Shown in pieces: positions 48,645 to 58,310 of a stretch of 58,624 nt of DNA. Location of the stretch: contig DF820463.1 in NCBI GenBank assembly GCA_000739535.1, forward strand, positions 544,727 to 603,350. The letters are read 5' to 3'. A program made the position numbers and the translations under genes. Origin of the DNA: Candidatus Vecturithrix granuli (GTDB taxonomy: Bacteria > Moduliflexota > Moduliflexia > Moduliflexales > Moduliflexaceae). Every line of letters begins with the position of its first letter. Positions within the stretch are counted from its first letter, which is position 1. The notes beneath the pieces were generated by a model, which saw nothing but the letters and a program-made list of their open reading frames with translations, did no database searches and was not told the DNA's origin.

Positions 48645-49738
48645 TTTTCTACCTCCCCGGGTTGTAAAATTTTGATATTCCTGGGATCGAGTTGTATGCC
48701 AACCCCCTGATCCAGCGCAAAGGTCTCGTGTTCTAAGGGATCATACGAGGTCACATTGATCTGCTGCCCCTGAATATCCACAACATATTCGACTTTTTCG
48801 CCTAAAAACGTGCGCTCGCGGATCACTCCGCGAAAATGTCCCTGGTCCGGTTGGTGAAGTTTGATGAATTCAGGGCGGACAAACACATTCAGGTTTGTAT
48901 CAGGATGAACCTGCGCGGAGGCATCCTGAAGCTGATAGGTGTGATCAAAAATGTTCAGGCTCATGACATCGTTTTCGACAGTATTCACGCGGGCTGGTAA
49001 CGTGTTAATTTTCCCGATAAATTTTGCGACAAATTCTGTTTCAGGCGCAAAATACAATTCTTCTGCTGCGCCAATCTGCTCGATTCTCCCTTGATTCATC
49101 ACCACAATCCGATCCGAAATCGCCATGGCTTCTTCTTGATCGTGTGTCACATAGACCGCGGTGATATGCAGGGCTTTCTGGAGTCGTCGAATTTCGCTGC
49201 GGGTATAAACGCGCAGCTTTGCGTCCAGATTGGAAAGGGGTTCGTCAAACAAGAGGACTTTAGGCTTGATCACTATCGCGCGCGCCAGGGCCACGCGTTG
49301 TTGTTCACCCCCTGAAAGCTGATTCGGAAATTGATGTTCATAGCCTTTCAACCCCACCATTTTTAAGACGTCCGACACTGTCGGAACAATTTCCGCTTTG
49401 GTCATTTCTTTCACTTTCAAGCCATACGCCACATTTTCAAAAATCGAAAGATGCGGAAATAAGGCATAATTCTGAAACACAAATCCGATATTCCGCCGGT
49501 TTGCCATGAAATCTGTGACATCTTCATTGCCGATATAAACACGACCGGCGTCCGGGGTTTCAAAGCCCGCAACCATCCGTAATGTCGTGGTTTTGCCGCA
49601 GCCAGAAGGGCCTAACAGCGTCAACAGTTCTCCCGGCTTGATTTCCAGATTGACATCGTTGACTGCCGCGACTTCTCCCTTGACTTTGTGGATGAAGGTT
49701 TTACTAATATGTTGTAATCGAATATTCACAGCTTCCAT
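48641..49738 (-). CDS. ABC transporter ATP-binding protein (FbpC/PotA type)
   Basis: This protein of 365 residues has Walker A LLGPSGCGKTTTLRMVAG, Q-loop IGFVFQNYALFPHLSIFENVAYGL, signature QLSGGEQQRVALARAI, Walker B VLLFDEPLSNLD and switch His YVTHDQEEAMA. A C-terminal TOBE-type domain follows (VFVRPEFIKLHQP, GVIRERTFLGEKVEYVVDI). It would energise the fused permease upstream. Substrate class is that of Fe3+, phosphonate, thiamine or polyamine importers; iron is the usual annotation. Confidence 0.92.
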   Translation of the reverse strand: MEAVNIRLQHISKTFIHKVKGEVAAVNDVNLEIKPGELLTLLGPSGCGKTTTLRMVAGFETPDAGRVYIGNEDVTDFMANRRNIGFVFQNYALFPHLSIFENVAYGLKVKEMTKAEIVPTVSDVLKMVGLKGYEHQFPNQLSGGEQQRVALARAIVIKPKVLLFDEPLSNLDAKLRVYTRSEIRRLQKALHITAVYVTHDQEEAMAISDRIVVMNQGRIEQIGAAEELYFAPETEFVAKFIGKINTLPARVNTVENDVMSLNIFDHTYQLQDASAQVHPDTNLNVFVRPEFIKLHQPDQGHFRGVIRERTFLGEKVEYVVDIQGQQINVTSYDPLEHETFALDQGVGIQLDPRNIKILQPGEVEK

Positions 49739-49749
49739 CGTACGTTGAT

Positions 49750-51462
49750 TTATCCTCCAAGTAGATTCGACATCTGGGGTGCTCCCGGTTGTCGAAATAC
49801 TCTGAGAAACATGCTGATCGCGATTGTCACCAGAAATACGATGAGCACCACAATAATAGAGAATGCGGCGGCAACGCCTAATTCTAATTCCGTCATTTTC
49901 TCTAAAATCCTGACCGTGATCAGGGTCCAGTTGATCGAAACCAGAAAGATCGTGGCACTAATGGCCGTCATCGAGCGAATAAACACCACGCCTAATCCGG
50001 TAAATAAGGCCGGAAGGACAAGAGGAATCGTAATGCGCCGGAATGTTGTCGTTGAATCCGCGCCGAGACCCAGCGACGCCTCTTCGATGCTCGGATCGAT
50101 CTGTTGCAAAATAGCAACGGTCGTACGAATTCCTGTGGCTCCGTAACGAAACACATAACAGGCAATAATGATGAACGCCGTGCCGGTAATGGCGATCGGG
50201 CGGTCATTAAAGGCGATTAAATATGCGATTCCGACAATTGTGCCAGGCAGTGAGTAATTCAGCATAGAAACGATTTCCATCATCTGGCGGGAAATAAATT
50301 GTTTCTTGGCGACTAAATAGCCGACAATCACCCCGTAAAATCCACCGGCCAACATTCCAAAGAAGGCGATGATCAAGGTATCTTTCATAGCTTTAAGCCC
50401 TTCAGTGAACACGACATAATAATGTTTGCAGGTTATGGTATGGTTTGCCCCGAACGCCCGAACGATTGAGGCATAAAACAGGAGCAGATAAAAATAAAGA
50501 ATCAGGGTGCAAATCAGCAAACAGATACCCAGCAGGAGGTATTTAACTTTCGGGTTGACGCTTTTGATCTGGGTCTGCGCTCCGGATTTCCCGGTGATGG
50601 TGACATAGTATTTGCGGCTAACCCAATAGCGTTGCAGAAAAAACACCGCGATGGCCGGCACAAGGAGGACAAAGGAGAGCACCGCGCCGCCTTTTAAGTC
50701 AAACAATCCGGTAATTTGGAGATAGGCTTCAGTCGGAAGCACAGGAAAACTATTGCCGGCAAGAATCAATGGGGTTGCGAAATCAGCAAGCGAGGCCGCA
50801 AAGAGCAGCAAAAAGGCATTGGCTAACCCTGGAATTGTGAGCGGAAGGGTGACGGTTTTAAAGACTCTCCAGCGCGAACTGCCCAAACTATAGGCCATAT
50901 CCTCAACGTTGGGATCAATCCCTGACAAAATCGCTTTCAGAGTCATGTAGGCAATAGGAAAGAAGGTGATGGTCTCAGCAAACAGGGTGCTATGCAAGCC
51001 ATAGACGTTGAAATTCTTAATGCCCAGGAGTTCATACGTGATCAAACCTCTGGGGCCAAAAGAAAAGATCATGGCAATTGCGGTCGTAAAGGGGGGAGAA
51101 ATCAAAGGCAGAATAATCGCCGCATCTAAAAAGCGCATCCATCCTTTAGAGAGATTGGAACGTGCCGCCGTAAAGGCAAAGAAAAAACCGAGAAGGGTTC
51201 CGCAAATTCCAACGAGTATGCCAAGCAGCAGGCTATTCCGGAAAGCTTTGAGTTGAGTCCTGGTTCCCAGGGCATTCAGAATATTACTCAGCGTAAAATG
51301 TCCATCCGCTTCAAAGCTCAGGATAAAAATCTTAGAAAGCGGATAAATGATAAATAACACTAAAAACGCCCAGATCACAACGACGCTCAAGAGCAATGCA
51401 GGGTCTTGAATCAGCGTTCCAAAAGGATTTTTTCTTTGAGAGACAGAAAATGCAGGCATCAC
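49750..51462 (-). CDS. ABC transporter permease, two-domain FbpB type
   Basis: This protein of 570 residues contains two permease domains of about 280 residues each, giving about twelve transmembrane segments. EAA-like loops are seen as EDMAYSLGSSRWRVFKTVTLPL in the first half and EEASLGLGADSTTTFRRITIPLVLP in the second. The fused layout is typical of Fe3+ FbpB-like permeases. Start is GTG 51462 or ATG 51459. It lies between the binding-protein and ATPase genes on the minus strand, 11 bases from the ATPase start. Confidence 0.93.
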   Translation of the reverse strand: MMPAFSVSQRKNPFGTLIQDPALLLSVVVIWAFLVLFIIYPLSKIFILSFEADGHFTLSNILNALGTRTQLKAFRNSLLLGILVGICGTLLGFFFAFTAARSNLSKGWMRFLDAAIILPLISPPFTTAIAMIFSFGPRGLITYELLGIKNFNVYGLHSTLFAETITFFPIAYMTLKAILSGIDPNVEDMAYSLGSSRWRVFKTVTLPLTIPGLANAFLLLFAASLADFATPLILAGNSFPVLPTEAYLQITGLFDLKGGAVLSFVLLVPAIAVFFLQRYWVSRKYYVTITGKSGAQTQIKSVNPKVKYLLLGICLLICTLILYFYLLLFYASIVRAFGANHTITCKHYYVVFTEGLKAMKDTLIIAFFGMLAGGFYGVIVGYLVAKKQFISRQMMEIVSMLNYSLPGTIVGIAYLIAFNDRPIAITGTAFIIIACYVFRYGATGIRTTVAILQQIDPSIEEASLGLGADSTTTFRRITIPLVLPALFTGLGVVFIRSMTAISATIFLVSINWTLITVRILEKMTELELGVAAAFSIIVVLIVFLVTIAISMFLRVFRQPGAPQMSNLLGG

Positions 51463-51495
51463 ACTATCCCGATTGATTGTTGGAAAGTCATGGAA

Positions 51496-51532
51496 TGCTC
51501 CGGCCTCCGGGAGAAACCGGAAGGCCGGAGCG
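51496..51532. repeat. Hairpin between binding-protein and permease genes
   Basis: TGCTCCGGCCTCCGG and CCGGAAGGCCGGAGCG form a GC-rich hairpin around a short loop in the gap after the binding-protein gene. It could lower downstream transcription or stabilise the upstream mRNA. Confidence 0.65.
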
Positions 51533-51575
51533 TGGAGATCGATGTTCTTATTACAAAAATTCCATGCTCAATCCA

Positions 51576-52598
51576 CTATTGAAGCACTTCCTGTACCCAC
51601 TTTTCAACAATGCGTTTGCGATGTTCACCGGCAAAATCACTATCAATCGGGAAAATATTAGTGCCTTCCAACACTTTGGCCAGGCCCGGTTCGATTTGAA
51701 CATCAGGATGAGCCGGCACAAAATTGATCTGGTATTGGGCATAGAGGTTTTGCATCGCTGGACTTGTGGCCCAGTCAATCAGCTTTTTCCCGACTTCAGG
51801 ATTCTTTGCCCCTTTAATTAAGGCAATCGCCTCAACCGCCGTTCCGATTCCCTCTTTTGGGAAAGAGACAACGACATCATAGCCCTCCTGCTGAGTTTTC
51901 AGCGCATCAACGATGAAGAAAATGCCGGCGCCCGCCTGGCCCAGGCCAACAGGAATTGTCCCGCCGCCGCCGCTTTTGGTATAGACCTGGACATTCTGGC
52001 GTAATTTTTTCATATACTCAAACGCTTGATCTTCATTACGCTTGAACACTTCCAGAATCGAAAAAATACGGGTCACCGCAGTCCCTGAGGTTCTGGCGTC
52101 AGCCATTTGCAACATTCCTTTGTACGCCGGATTGAGCAGATCATCCCACGAAGCCGGGGGCTGGAGGTTATTCTCCTCCAAAAATTTCTTATTGCTCATA
52201 AAAACCAGAGGATCATCTGCAATTCCCACCCAATAGCCTTCAGCATCTTTAAATCGATCGGCCAGGGCTGCAAAGGCTTCGGGTTTGTATGGTTCAAAAA
52301 CATCTTCCTTCACGCCAGCACTGAAGGTTTCCACAGGGCCGCCAAACAACACGTCAACCTGTGGATTGCTCTTTTCCGCGATCACTCTGGCCAGGGCTTC
52401 GCCTGATGAAAAGCGCACGAAATTGACATGAATCCCGGTTGCTTTTTCAAATTCTTCAAACATTGGTCTCGCCCAGTTTTCAGGCCAAATCGAGTAAACA
52501 TTGACTGCATCCGCCGCTTGAAGGCTTCCAGCCCAGAACAATCCAATAACAGCGACACAAACTGCCAGTACAAGAACAGAATTTTTTAACTGTAACAT
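51576..52598 (-). CDS. ABC transporter substrate-binding protein (FbpA/AfuA-like)
   Basis: This protein of 340 residues has a signal peptide MLQLKNSVLVLAVCVAVIGL followed by FWAGSLQA, then the mature AADAVNVYSIWPENWARPMF. It has the family pattern of group 1 iron-type binding proteins: FEKATGIHVNFVRFSSGEALARVIAE, DVLFGGPVETF, SNKKFLEENNLQPPASWDDLL, GGTIPVGLGQAGAGIFFIVDAL. Start at 52598 has GGAGG seven bases upstream; an in-frame ATG at 52643 is less likely. Substrate may be Fe3+ or a phosphorus compound. Confidence 0.92.
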   Translation of the reverse strand: MLQLKNSVLVLAVCVAVIGLFWAGSLQAADAVNVYSIWPENWARPMFEEFEKATGIHVNFVRFSSGEALARVIAEKSNPQVDVLFGGPVETFSAGVKEDVFEPYKPEAFAALADRFKDAEGYWVGIADDPLVFMSNKKFLEENNLQPPASWDDLLNPAYKGMLQMADARTSGTAVTRIFSILEVFKRNEDQAFEYMKKLRQNVQVYTKSGGGGTIPVGLGQAGAGIFFIVDALKTQQEGYDVVVSFPKEGIGTAVEAIALIKGAKNPEVGKKLIDWATSPAMQNLYAQYQINFVPAHPDVQIEPGLAKVLEGTNIFPIDSDFAGEHRKRIVEKWVQEVLQ

Positions 52599-52735
52599 TG
52601 TAATACCTCCATCAAGTGAGTTCATACCGATTCTGAATGGCATAAATTGTTAATCATCGCACTTCCTCGATACAAGCTGACCTATCTCCAAATACTTTAG
52701 AATGTCAAGAGAATTTCACAAAGCGATGGAGAAAA

Positions 52736-52860
52736 AAGCGTGACAACTGGCGATCAATCGCCAATCTCAAAGCTGAAGTACGCTCAAGCGCACTCTATGC
52801 TGTTAAACTCACGTTACGCAGAGATTCTTTACCGCGTAGCGGTTACAGTATTGTAGAATC
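52736..52860. repeat. Repeat mosaic (deoC-type arm plus family E)
   Basis: TCTCAAAGCTGAAG (52763) matches the arm after deoC, and ACCGCGTAGCGGTTACAGTA with TTGTAG (about 52830-52856) matches family E. No gene is present in 52644-53046. Confidence 0.55.
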
Positions 52861-52911
52861 CTGGCCTTCGGAGCACCCTAAAGAGCGGAACTGAGGAACT
52901 CACGTTGAGTA

Positions 52912-53013
52912 TATAGCGATCCTATTTGATTCGTGTCTCGACTTCGCTCGACAAGCGTCCGGTCACTGAGCGAAGTCGAAGTGACATGTGACAAATGATT
53001 TCGGATTGCTATA
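52912..53013. mobile_element. TA-flanked MITE-like element, family F, copy 2
   Basis: TATAGCGATCCTATTTGATT and its inverted end TTTCGGATTGCTATA bracket a core TCGACTTCGCTCGAC / GAGCGAAGTCGA. The ends and core match the 3172 element, with extra TA dinucleotides on the outside. It has no coding capacity. Confidence 0.7.
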
Positions 53014-53046
53014 TATAGCATTATTCATGAGCATTAACCACATTCA

Positions 53047-53099
53047 CAGGAGTGTCAAAGCTCGGCTTTGGCTGTCAAAGCCGAGCTTTGACACTCCTG
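53047..53099. repeat. Hairpin, family G
   Basis: CAGGAGTGTCAAAGCTCGG and CCGAGCTTTGACACTCCTG are perfect complements separated by about 15 bases. A short copy lies at 7745. Confidence 0.8.
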
Positions 53100-53175
53100 C
53101 TTTTGAGGTCAATTCAACTGCATAATGCTGTAATACAAATATGACCGTTCTGTTCTGGTTTTCCGTGCTCTGCCG

Positions 53176-54765
53176 TTATGGTTGATCAGGAATTACTTTC
53201 CACTCTTCCAGATTCCGCTGTTCCTGGTGAAAATTGATGCCCATCAAGAAAATCTTCTTGCCGCTGCCGCGATATTTGTCGGTATAATGCTTTTCATGAA
53301 TTTGCCGCAGAGCGGCGTCCGCACTCTGGTTGCACTTGAATTCGATAATGTAAATTTTTTCGGGGAACTGCACGACGAGATCAATCCTGCCTTTACTCGT
53401 CAATACGCTGCTCTGCACCTCTACCATGCCAGAGGCGGACATCATCAGATAGAAAATGGTGTGAAAATAGGCTTCGTCGCGCTGCGATTCGATATCATAG
53501 GGAATTGAAGCAAAAATCGTCTGCATGGTTTCAAAAAATTCCGAAAAATCCTCCTGGCGCAAATACCTGGGCAGTTTGAGTACCTGGGAACTGATGGCCG
53601 GGCTGCGTCTGGCTGTTAATCCGAGCAGCAAGGCTTCTGTAAACGCATGTTTGACTTCCTGGTTCGGATAGTTCAGGGTGTAAATCCCCTGCTGCACGTT
53701 CTGGATGGTCAGATAGCCGGTCTGATACAATAAGGCTTCGGGCCACAGATTTTCTAATTCAAAGTTGGTAAAAATCGTCCGGCTGACTTCCAATCCCTCG
53801 ATTTGCGGCAGATTGTAGTCTTCCTGCCGCAGGAGATTCACCAGAAAACTCGGCGTGGCGCTTTCAAACCAATAGTCCCGGAACTCCAAATCATTAAACG
53901 CATTCAGCACGGAAAAGGGATTATACACCCGCACGGGAGCATCGCAAAACCGATAGCCGTTATATTTTTGGGCCAGGGTCTCAAGCACCTGCGCGGTCGT
54001 CCGGCCCAATTTCTGAGCGAAGTTCTCAATCTGCTCCGCAAACACATCTTCAAGTTCCGTCTGCGTATAGCCCAACATTTCCACATACGACTCAACCATG
54101 GAAATATCCCGCAGATTATTCAAATCTGAAAACAACGAGACTTTGCTGAATCTGGATACTCCGGTCAAGAACACCAGTCGTAGCTTGTCGGAGATGGATT
54201 GGCCTTTTAAAATTCCAAAAAACGTCTTGAGCACATCCCGGTTGCCTTTGGCAATCTCCAGATGCTCTTGACCTTTGCCAAGGTGTTCGATGATGCGTTT
54301 ATCGTATTCATCAATTACGATGACAACCGGATATCCGGTTTTTTTGTACAGGGAGGTTATTAATTGCAAAAAGAAAATCTCGATTCCCGGAGCCTTCAGC
54401 GTCACCTCAAATTCATCAGCGATTTGATGCAGCCGAAAGGCCAGTCCTTCTCGTAAGGCTTCTGAAGAACTTCCAGGGATTTCATTAAAATCGAGAAAAA
54501 TCACCGGATGCGGCTGCCAGTCCCAATCGCGCTGCTCCGCAATCCATAAGCCTTCGAACAGGTCTCTGCGCCCTTGAAACAGGCATTCCAGCGTCGAAAC
54601 CAACAGTGATTTGCCGAAACGGCGCGGACGAGACAAAAAATAAAACGTGCCTTCCGTAACCATGCGGTAAATGTGCTGCGTTTTATCTACATACAGGTAG
54701 CCTTCCGTGCGCATCTTCTCAAACGAAGAGATGTCCACCGGCAGTTTTTGGCGTAATGGTTCCAT
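53176..54765 (-). CDS. AAA-ATPase-like protein with C-terminal PD-(D/E)XK domain
   Basis: This protein of 529 residues starts at 54765 after AGAGGAGGCTCA; a longer frame has no support. The N-terminal AAA-ATPase_like domain has LPVDISSFEKMRTEGYLYVDKT, then Walker A YFLSRPRRFGKSLLVSTL and Walker B YPVVIVIDEYDKRIIEHL. The C-terminal domain has GRIDLVVQFPEKIYIIEFKC, a PD-(D/E)XK core (D, E-x-K). This two-domain family (PF09820 with PF08011) is very abundant in some anaerobes and filamentous bacteria. Its role is unknown, possibly in defence or mobile DNA. Confidence 0.93.
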   Translation of the reverse strand: MEPLRQKLPVDISSFEKMRTEGYLYVDKTQHIYRMVTEGTFYFLSRPRRFGKSLLVSTLECLFQGRRDLFEGLWIAEQRDWDWQPHPVIFLDFNEIPGSSSEALREGLAFRLHQIADEFEVTLKAPGIEIFFLQLITSLYKKTGYPVVIVIDEYDKRIIEHLGKGQEHLEIAKGNRDVLKTFFGILKGQSISDKLRLVFLTGVSRFSKVSLFSDLNNLRDISMVESYVEMLGYTQTELEDVFAEQIENFAQKLGRTTAQVLETLAQKYNGYRFCDAPVRVYNPFSVLNAFNDLEFRDYWFESATPSFLVNLLRQEDYNLPQIEGLEVSRTIFTNFELENLWPEALLYQTGYLTIQNVQQGIYTLNYPNQEVKHAFTEALLLGLTARRSPAISSQVLKLPRYLRQEDFSEFFETMQTIFASIPYDIESQRDEAYFHTIFYLMMSASGMVEVQSSVLTSKGRIDLVVQFPEKIYIIEFKCNQSADAALRQIHEKHYTDKYRGSGKKIFLMGINFHQEQRNLEEWKVIPDQP

Positions 54766-54803
54766 TGAGCCTCCTCTATCAAAAACACAAAAATATACAC
54801 GTA

Positions 54804-55144
54804 TTATGCTACAGCAAATTCTGTCAAGGGGAGAACCTCCGGGGGTTGAAAGGCTAACACGATATCCTCTTTGGGCACTCCGGCTTGTAGCAGATCCGGG
54901 GTAATTCCATGCTCCAGCCAATCCTCTTCAATCCAAAATTTACTGTTCTGCAAGCGCACATACACGGTGGTGCCTCGGACACGATGTTGCCCTGACCAAC
55001 CGACAGAAATCAGCATGTAATGGTCTCGTTCTTCATCAAACACAAGCTCTGTTTCCTTGCCCGGTTTGGGGCGGCGATTGAGTAATTCCGCATAACGGGT
55101 TAACACCCTTTTGATAGCTGACGATACGTATTTAATTTGTCCAT
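54804..55144 (-). pseudogene. xisI: Orphan xisI with N-terminal frameshift
   Basis: The main frame encodes IKRVLTRYAELLNRRPKPGK, ELVFDEERDHYMLISVGWSG, VYVRLQNSKFWIEEDWLEHG and GVPKEDIVLAFQPPEVLPLT with FAVA. This matches XisI, a factor of cyanobacterial fdxN-element excision that also occurs in other phyla. The expected N-terminus MDKLNTYRQ is present in another frame from ATG 55144, preceded by AGAGGAG seven bases away, and stops after 15 codons. One missing base near 55117 would join the frames as YRQAIKRVL. An alternative ATG at 55166 keeps the main frame open but lacks the family N-terminus. No xisH partner is seen. Confidence 0.8.
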
Positions 55145-55216
55145 AGAAGAATCTCCTCTCTTTCAATGTTCGCCTGCCCCTAGAATTTTGTCAAGTGCGG
55201 AACGCCTGATATTGCG

Positions 55217-55376
55217 TAAAACTACAAGAATCGCATATAAGAAAGAATGAGCCTTCCTTGGGTTTGGGTTTTCATTTACCCCAACACCCCAAAAAATTTT
55301 TTCACAAGAGGGAGAAACCCCCTCTTGACTCCCCCAAAACCAAAGGATCAAATGACCAAATGACCAAATAATCAAA
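55217..55376. repeat. Family B half element and short tandem motif
   Basis: TAAAACTACAAGAATCGCAT with ATAAGAAAGAAT (55217-55248) is the left arm of a family B hairpin without its mate. AAATGACCAAATGACCAAAT (about 55350) is a short tandem run. A hairpin of GAGGG/CCCTC type lies near 55307-55325. No gene is recognised. Confidence 0.5.
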
Positions 55377-56387
55377 TCATTGTCTGGAACGAACCGCGCG
55401 AACGTAGTTGGCGTCGTCGAAGCCGTTCCAGTCCACGACGCCGAGGTTGAAATCGACGCTCCACGCCGACCCCGACGAATCTTTGTCTTTTATTTGCTAA
55501 ATATCCGCACTCCATACCCATGTTTGTGTTTGATCAAACCGGCGATCAATAAACAAGTCATTCGAATTCTGCTCTTTTTTCACGAGCGAACACAGTTCCT
55601 CTACCGTCGGCAGCCGCCAGTCCGTATAACCAGCGAGGTTTAGACCTTCGACATACTCCCGCGCCTGATCATACGTCAGCGGCTCCGGTGAGCCGGACTG
55701 CTGCCACGTTAAGCCGGTGGCGTGGTCAAAGATAACCTGCCCTTCTTGTTGGGGTTTGAAGCGGTTGTCAATAAAGGTCCCCACGTAATTGTCAGCCTTC
55801 ACGTAGAGGGAGAGGTGTTGACGCTCCTCCTCGTTGGGCAGCGGTTTGTTGCGCAGGCGGTAAACAAACCCCGCTTCATCCTGGGCTTTCAGTCCGAGAC
55901 AGGGTTGGTAGGCGATCTGCTCATTCTGTACCACCGTTTGCCATTCCACCCGCGTCAGATTGCGCGTCGCCTGCTGGCAGACCCGATCCAGCAACTCCTC
56001 AGTTTCTCCTTCCGGGATGACCAGAGTTCTTTGCAGCACATCCCTGATCTGATCCCCAATATTGGCCTGATAGGCGTCATTCAAAAAATAGGCCTGCCGC
56101 GCCAGTAATGCGGCCTGTTCGCGCTCGCCTTTATAGAAGTGTTGATCCGCATCGGTCACTAAAGACTGGACAATCGAAACATGATAGAGGCGCAGGGCCT
56201 CATTACGGGATTGCATGGCCAAATACGCGGCGACGCCGGCCGCGACCGCAAAGAGGAGCAGCGCCGCAATCACCCCGCATTTAAGCCATTTCGCATGCTG
56301 TTCTTTGCAGAAGGTGTGTTTCATCAATTGCACATTAAATATACTAAACACGTTTTGGTCAGAGAAGTCAACAGAATTTGCATTCAA
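55377..56387 (-). pseudogene. Truncated STAND/TM-DUF1566-type protein with in-frame amber codon
   Basis: The frame encodes a transmembrane segment (CGVIAALLLFAVAAGVAAYLA), then SRNEALRLYHVSIVQSLVTD and FYKGEREQAALLARQAYFLN, a region found after the membrane anchor of large STAND/WD40-type proteins. A DUF1566 domain follows (TFIDNRFKPQQEGQVIFDHA, TGLTWQQSGSPEPLTYDQAR, YTDWRLPTVEELCSLV). At 55497-55499 a TAG interrupts TWVWSADI-stop, after which the same frame gives GSAWSVDFNLGVVDWNGFDD and ANYVRAVRSRQ to a TGA at 55377, the normal DUF1566 end. The N-terminal effector and NTPase parts are missing and no ribosome-binding site is seen. The tail is GC-richer and rich in AAC/GAC codons. Confidence 0.7.
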
Positions 56388-56628
56388 ATTTATGCTTGCT
56401 CAGGAAAAGCGATGCTTCATATACCTTCCGGTTGGAGAAAACCGAACAAGATGGTACAGTGAGTGTAACATCCGTTCGGCATCTTCAACCAGCGGTTTAT
56501 TTCTTCTGTTTGCAGAAGAATATTCCAAGATATTTCTTGCCTGTTCTGACCGAGAATGATATAAACATCTGTAAATTTTTTATACTGAAGAACAGCCCGA
56601 AAAATCTTGAAAGGAGATGGGTTTCCTC

Positions 56629-57972
56629 ATGAAACATGCAAGCTTGCGTATCAAATTGTTACTCTCAGTCTGGCTGCTGAATTTTTGCGGTACTTGGTAC
56701 AAGCACGATTGTTCAGATTACGACGCTGCGGCGAGATTACCTGGAGGCGATTGAATGGCGTGCCGAAGCTCTGGCCCAAAGCCTGATCATTGATATTACC
56801 CGGGCCGCGCAATATATCTTGAACGTCCAGGAACTCTTAAAAACGGTAGTGATTCGATGCGCCCGTCTCTATGAAGCGAATGCTGCCAAGAATCTTACTC
56901 ATGTCGCTGTGATCGATAAGGAAGGAACTATTGCCGCGCATAACAATTATAGTTTCATAGGAACTACGATCAAAAGCCCACATTTGTTGGAACAATTTCA
57001 ACGTCAGGGACAAACCACCGTTCTCGATGAAGATATCTATCATACGCTTGTTCCGATTTTCAAGCCATCGTCGCACATACCGAAATCTCGAAAAGTTTAT
57101 CCCAGGGGACGATTCAGGATGCCCGTGAAGGACAAGCAGCGGTCGAACAGGTGATGTCCGGCATGGAGACTATTGACCAGACCGTGACGACCGCATCGGG
57201 ATCTATTACTCGTTTTGCCCAGCGTTCGCAGGATATTGGTACAATTCTTGATGTGATTCAGGGCATTGTGGAGCAAACGTCGCTGTTGGCATTGAATGCG
57301 TCAATTATTGCCGCTCAGGCTGGTTCACACGGTCGAGGGTTTGCTGTTGTTGCAGAGGAAATTAAGAATCTGGCCGATGGCGTGCGAGCTTCGACAAAAG
57401 ACATTGGAGCGATCGTGACCACCTTGAAAACGGAAACGCAGCAGGTCGTGCATAATATTCATGAAGGGGCAGAGAAGGTGAAAACCGGAGTCTCCCAAAC
57501 TCAACAAGCCCGCGAAACCCTCAGGAAAATTATTGACAGCGCGGAACGATCTTCGTTGGTTGTGACCGAGATTGCCGAGACGCTGCACGGATTATTGCAG
57601 AACAGTCGCCAAATTGCCGCTGCGATGACGCGAGTGAGTACGATGACCACTGATATTATGCGCGCCACGAATGAACAGCAAACCAGTACTGTCCAGATTA
57701 GTACTGCCGTTGAGCATATTAACGATATGGCCGCTCAGATTCATCAGGCCGCCGCAGAACAATTAACCGGCGTACACCAACTGCTTGATGCAAGCCAACA
57801 GATCACCTTCATGATGAGTCAGAATCGAAAGAGTTCACATCAGATTGGAGAAACCACAAAGGAACTCTCCTTGCAGGCTGAGATGCTCTTACAAACGGTT
57901 GATCGTTTTAAATTGTGTCAAGAGAATCAGAACATAGAGGACTTTACACGGGAAAATGCCATGCTGATATAA
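56629..57972 (+). pseudogene. Degraded methyl-accepting chemotaxis protein
   Basis: An ATG at 56629 after AAGGAG starts MKHASLRIKLLLSVWLLNF, then shifts frame near 56690 into IVQITTLRRDYLEAIEWRAE, DITRAAQYILNVQELLKTVV and HVAVIDKEGTIAAHN. Near 57060 the frame shifts again, and the second membrane segment and HAMP domain seem to be deleted. From 57065 the signalling domain is intact: SGMETIDQTVTTASGSITRF, QTSLLALNASIIAAQAGSHG with RGFAVVAEEIKNLADGVRAS (hairpin tip), and a long coiled coil to NQNIEDFTRENAMLI. At least two frameshifts and one deletion make a functional receptor unlikely. Confidence 0.85.
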
Positions 57973-58086
57973 ACGAATCGCTTTTTCCTGTATGCTAAAG
58001 AGAATTGATTGACAGAAGATGAACGCAGACTGTTTTCTGAGCGCACACATAATTTCATTGACAAACATAGCTATAATATATCATGA

Positions 58087-58189
58087 TATAGCGATCCTAA
58101 ATCAGTTGTGTTATGTCACTTCGACTCCGCTCAGTGACTATGCCGGTTGTCGAGCGGAGTCAAGACACGAATCATTTAGGACTACTATT
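58087..58189. mobile_element. TA-flanked MITE-like element, family F, copy 3 (degenerate)
   Basis: TATAGCGATCCTAAATCAGT and the imperfect opposite end AATCATTTAGGACTACTAT bracket TCGACTCCGCTCAG and GTCGAGCGGAGTC. It matches the copies at 3172 and 52912 but the right end has drifted. Confidence 0.6.
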
Positions 58190-58310
58190 TCTTTAAGCCA
58201 TGGTCTGAGATAACAAGCAGGCATTAATGGAAATACACATTTTCCCCCTTTTTCTATCCCCGGAAGGGAATGGATGGAGTCGGGAATTTTAGAAGGAGTA
58301 ACAAACAGCA

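Noticed and set aside
15990-55499. Reassignment of TAG to an amino acid, suggested by in-frame TAG in the Res relic, dctP and the DUF1566 gene
   Set aside because: TAG is an ordinary stop for intact genes here (permease at 10826, binding protein at 11842, LacI regulator at 14581, pgm at 33298). The three cases also have different expected residues (Trp, probably Gln, and an uncertain one), and two are in genes with other damage.
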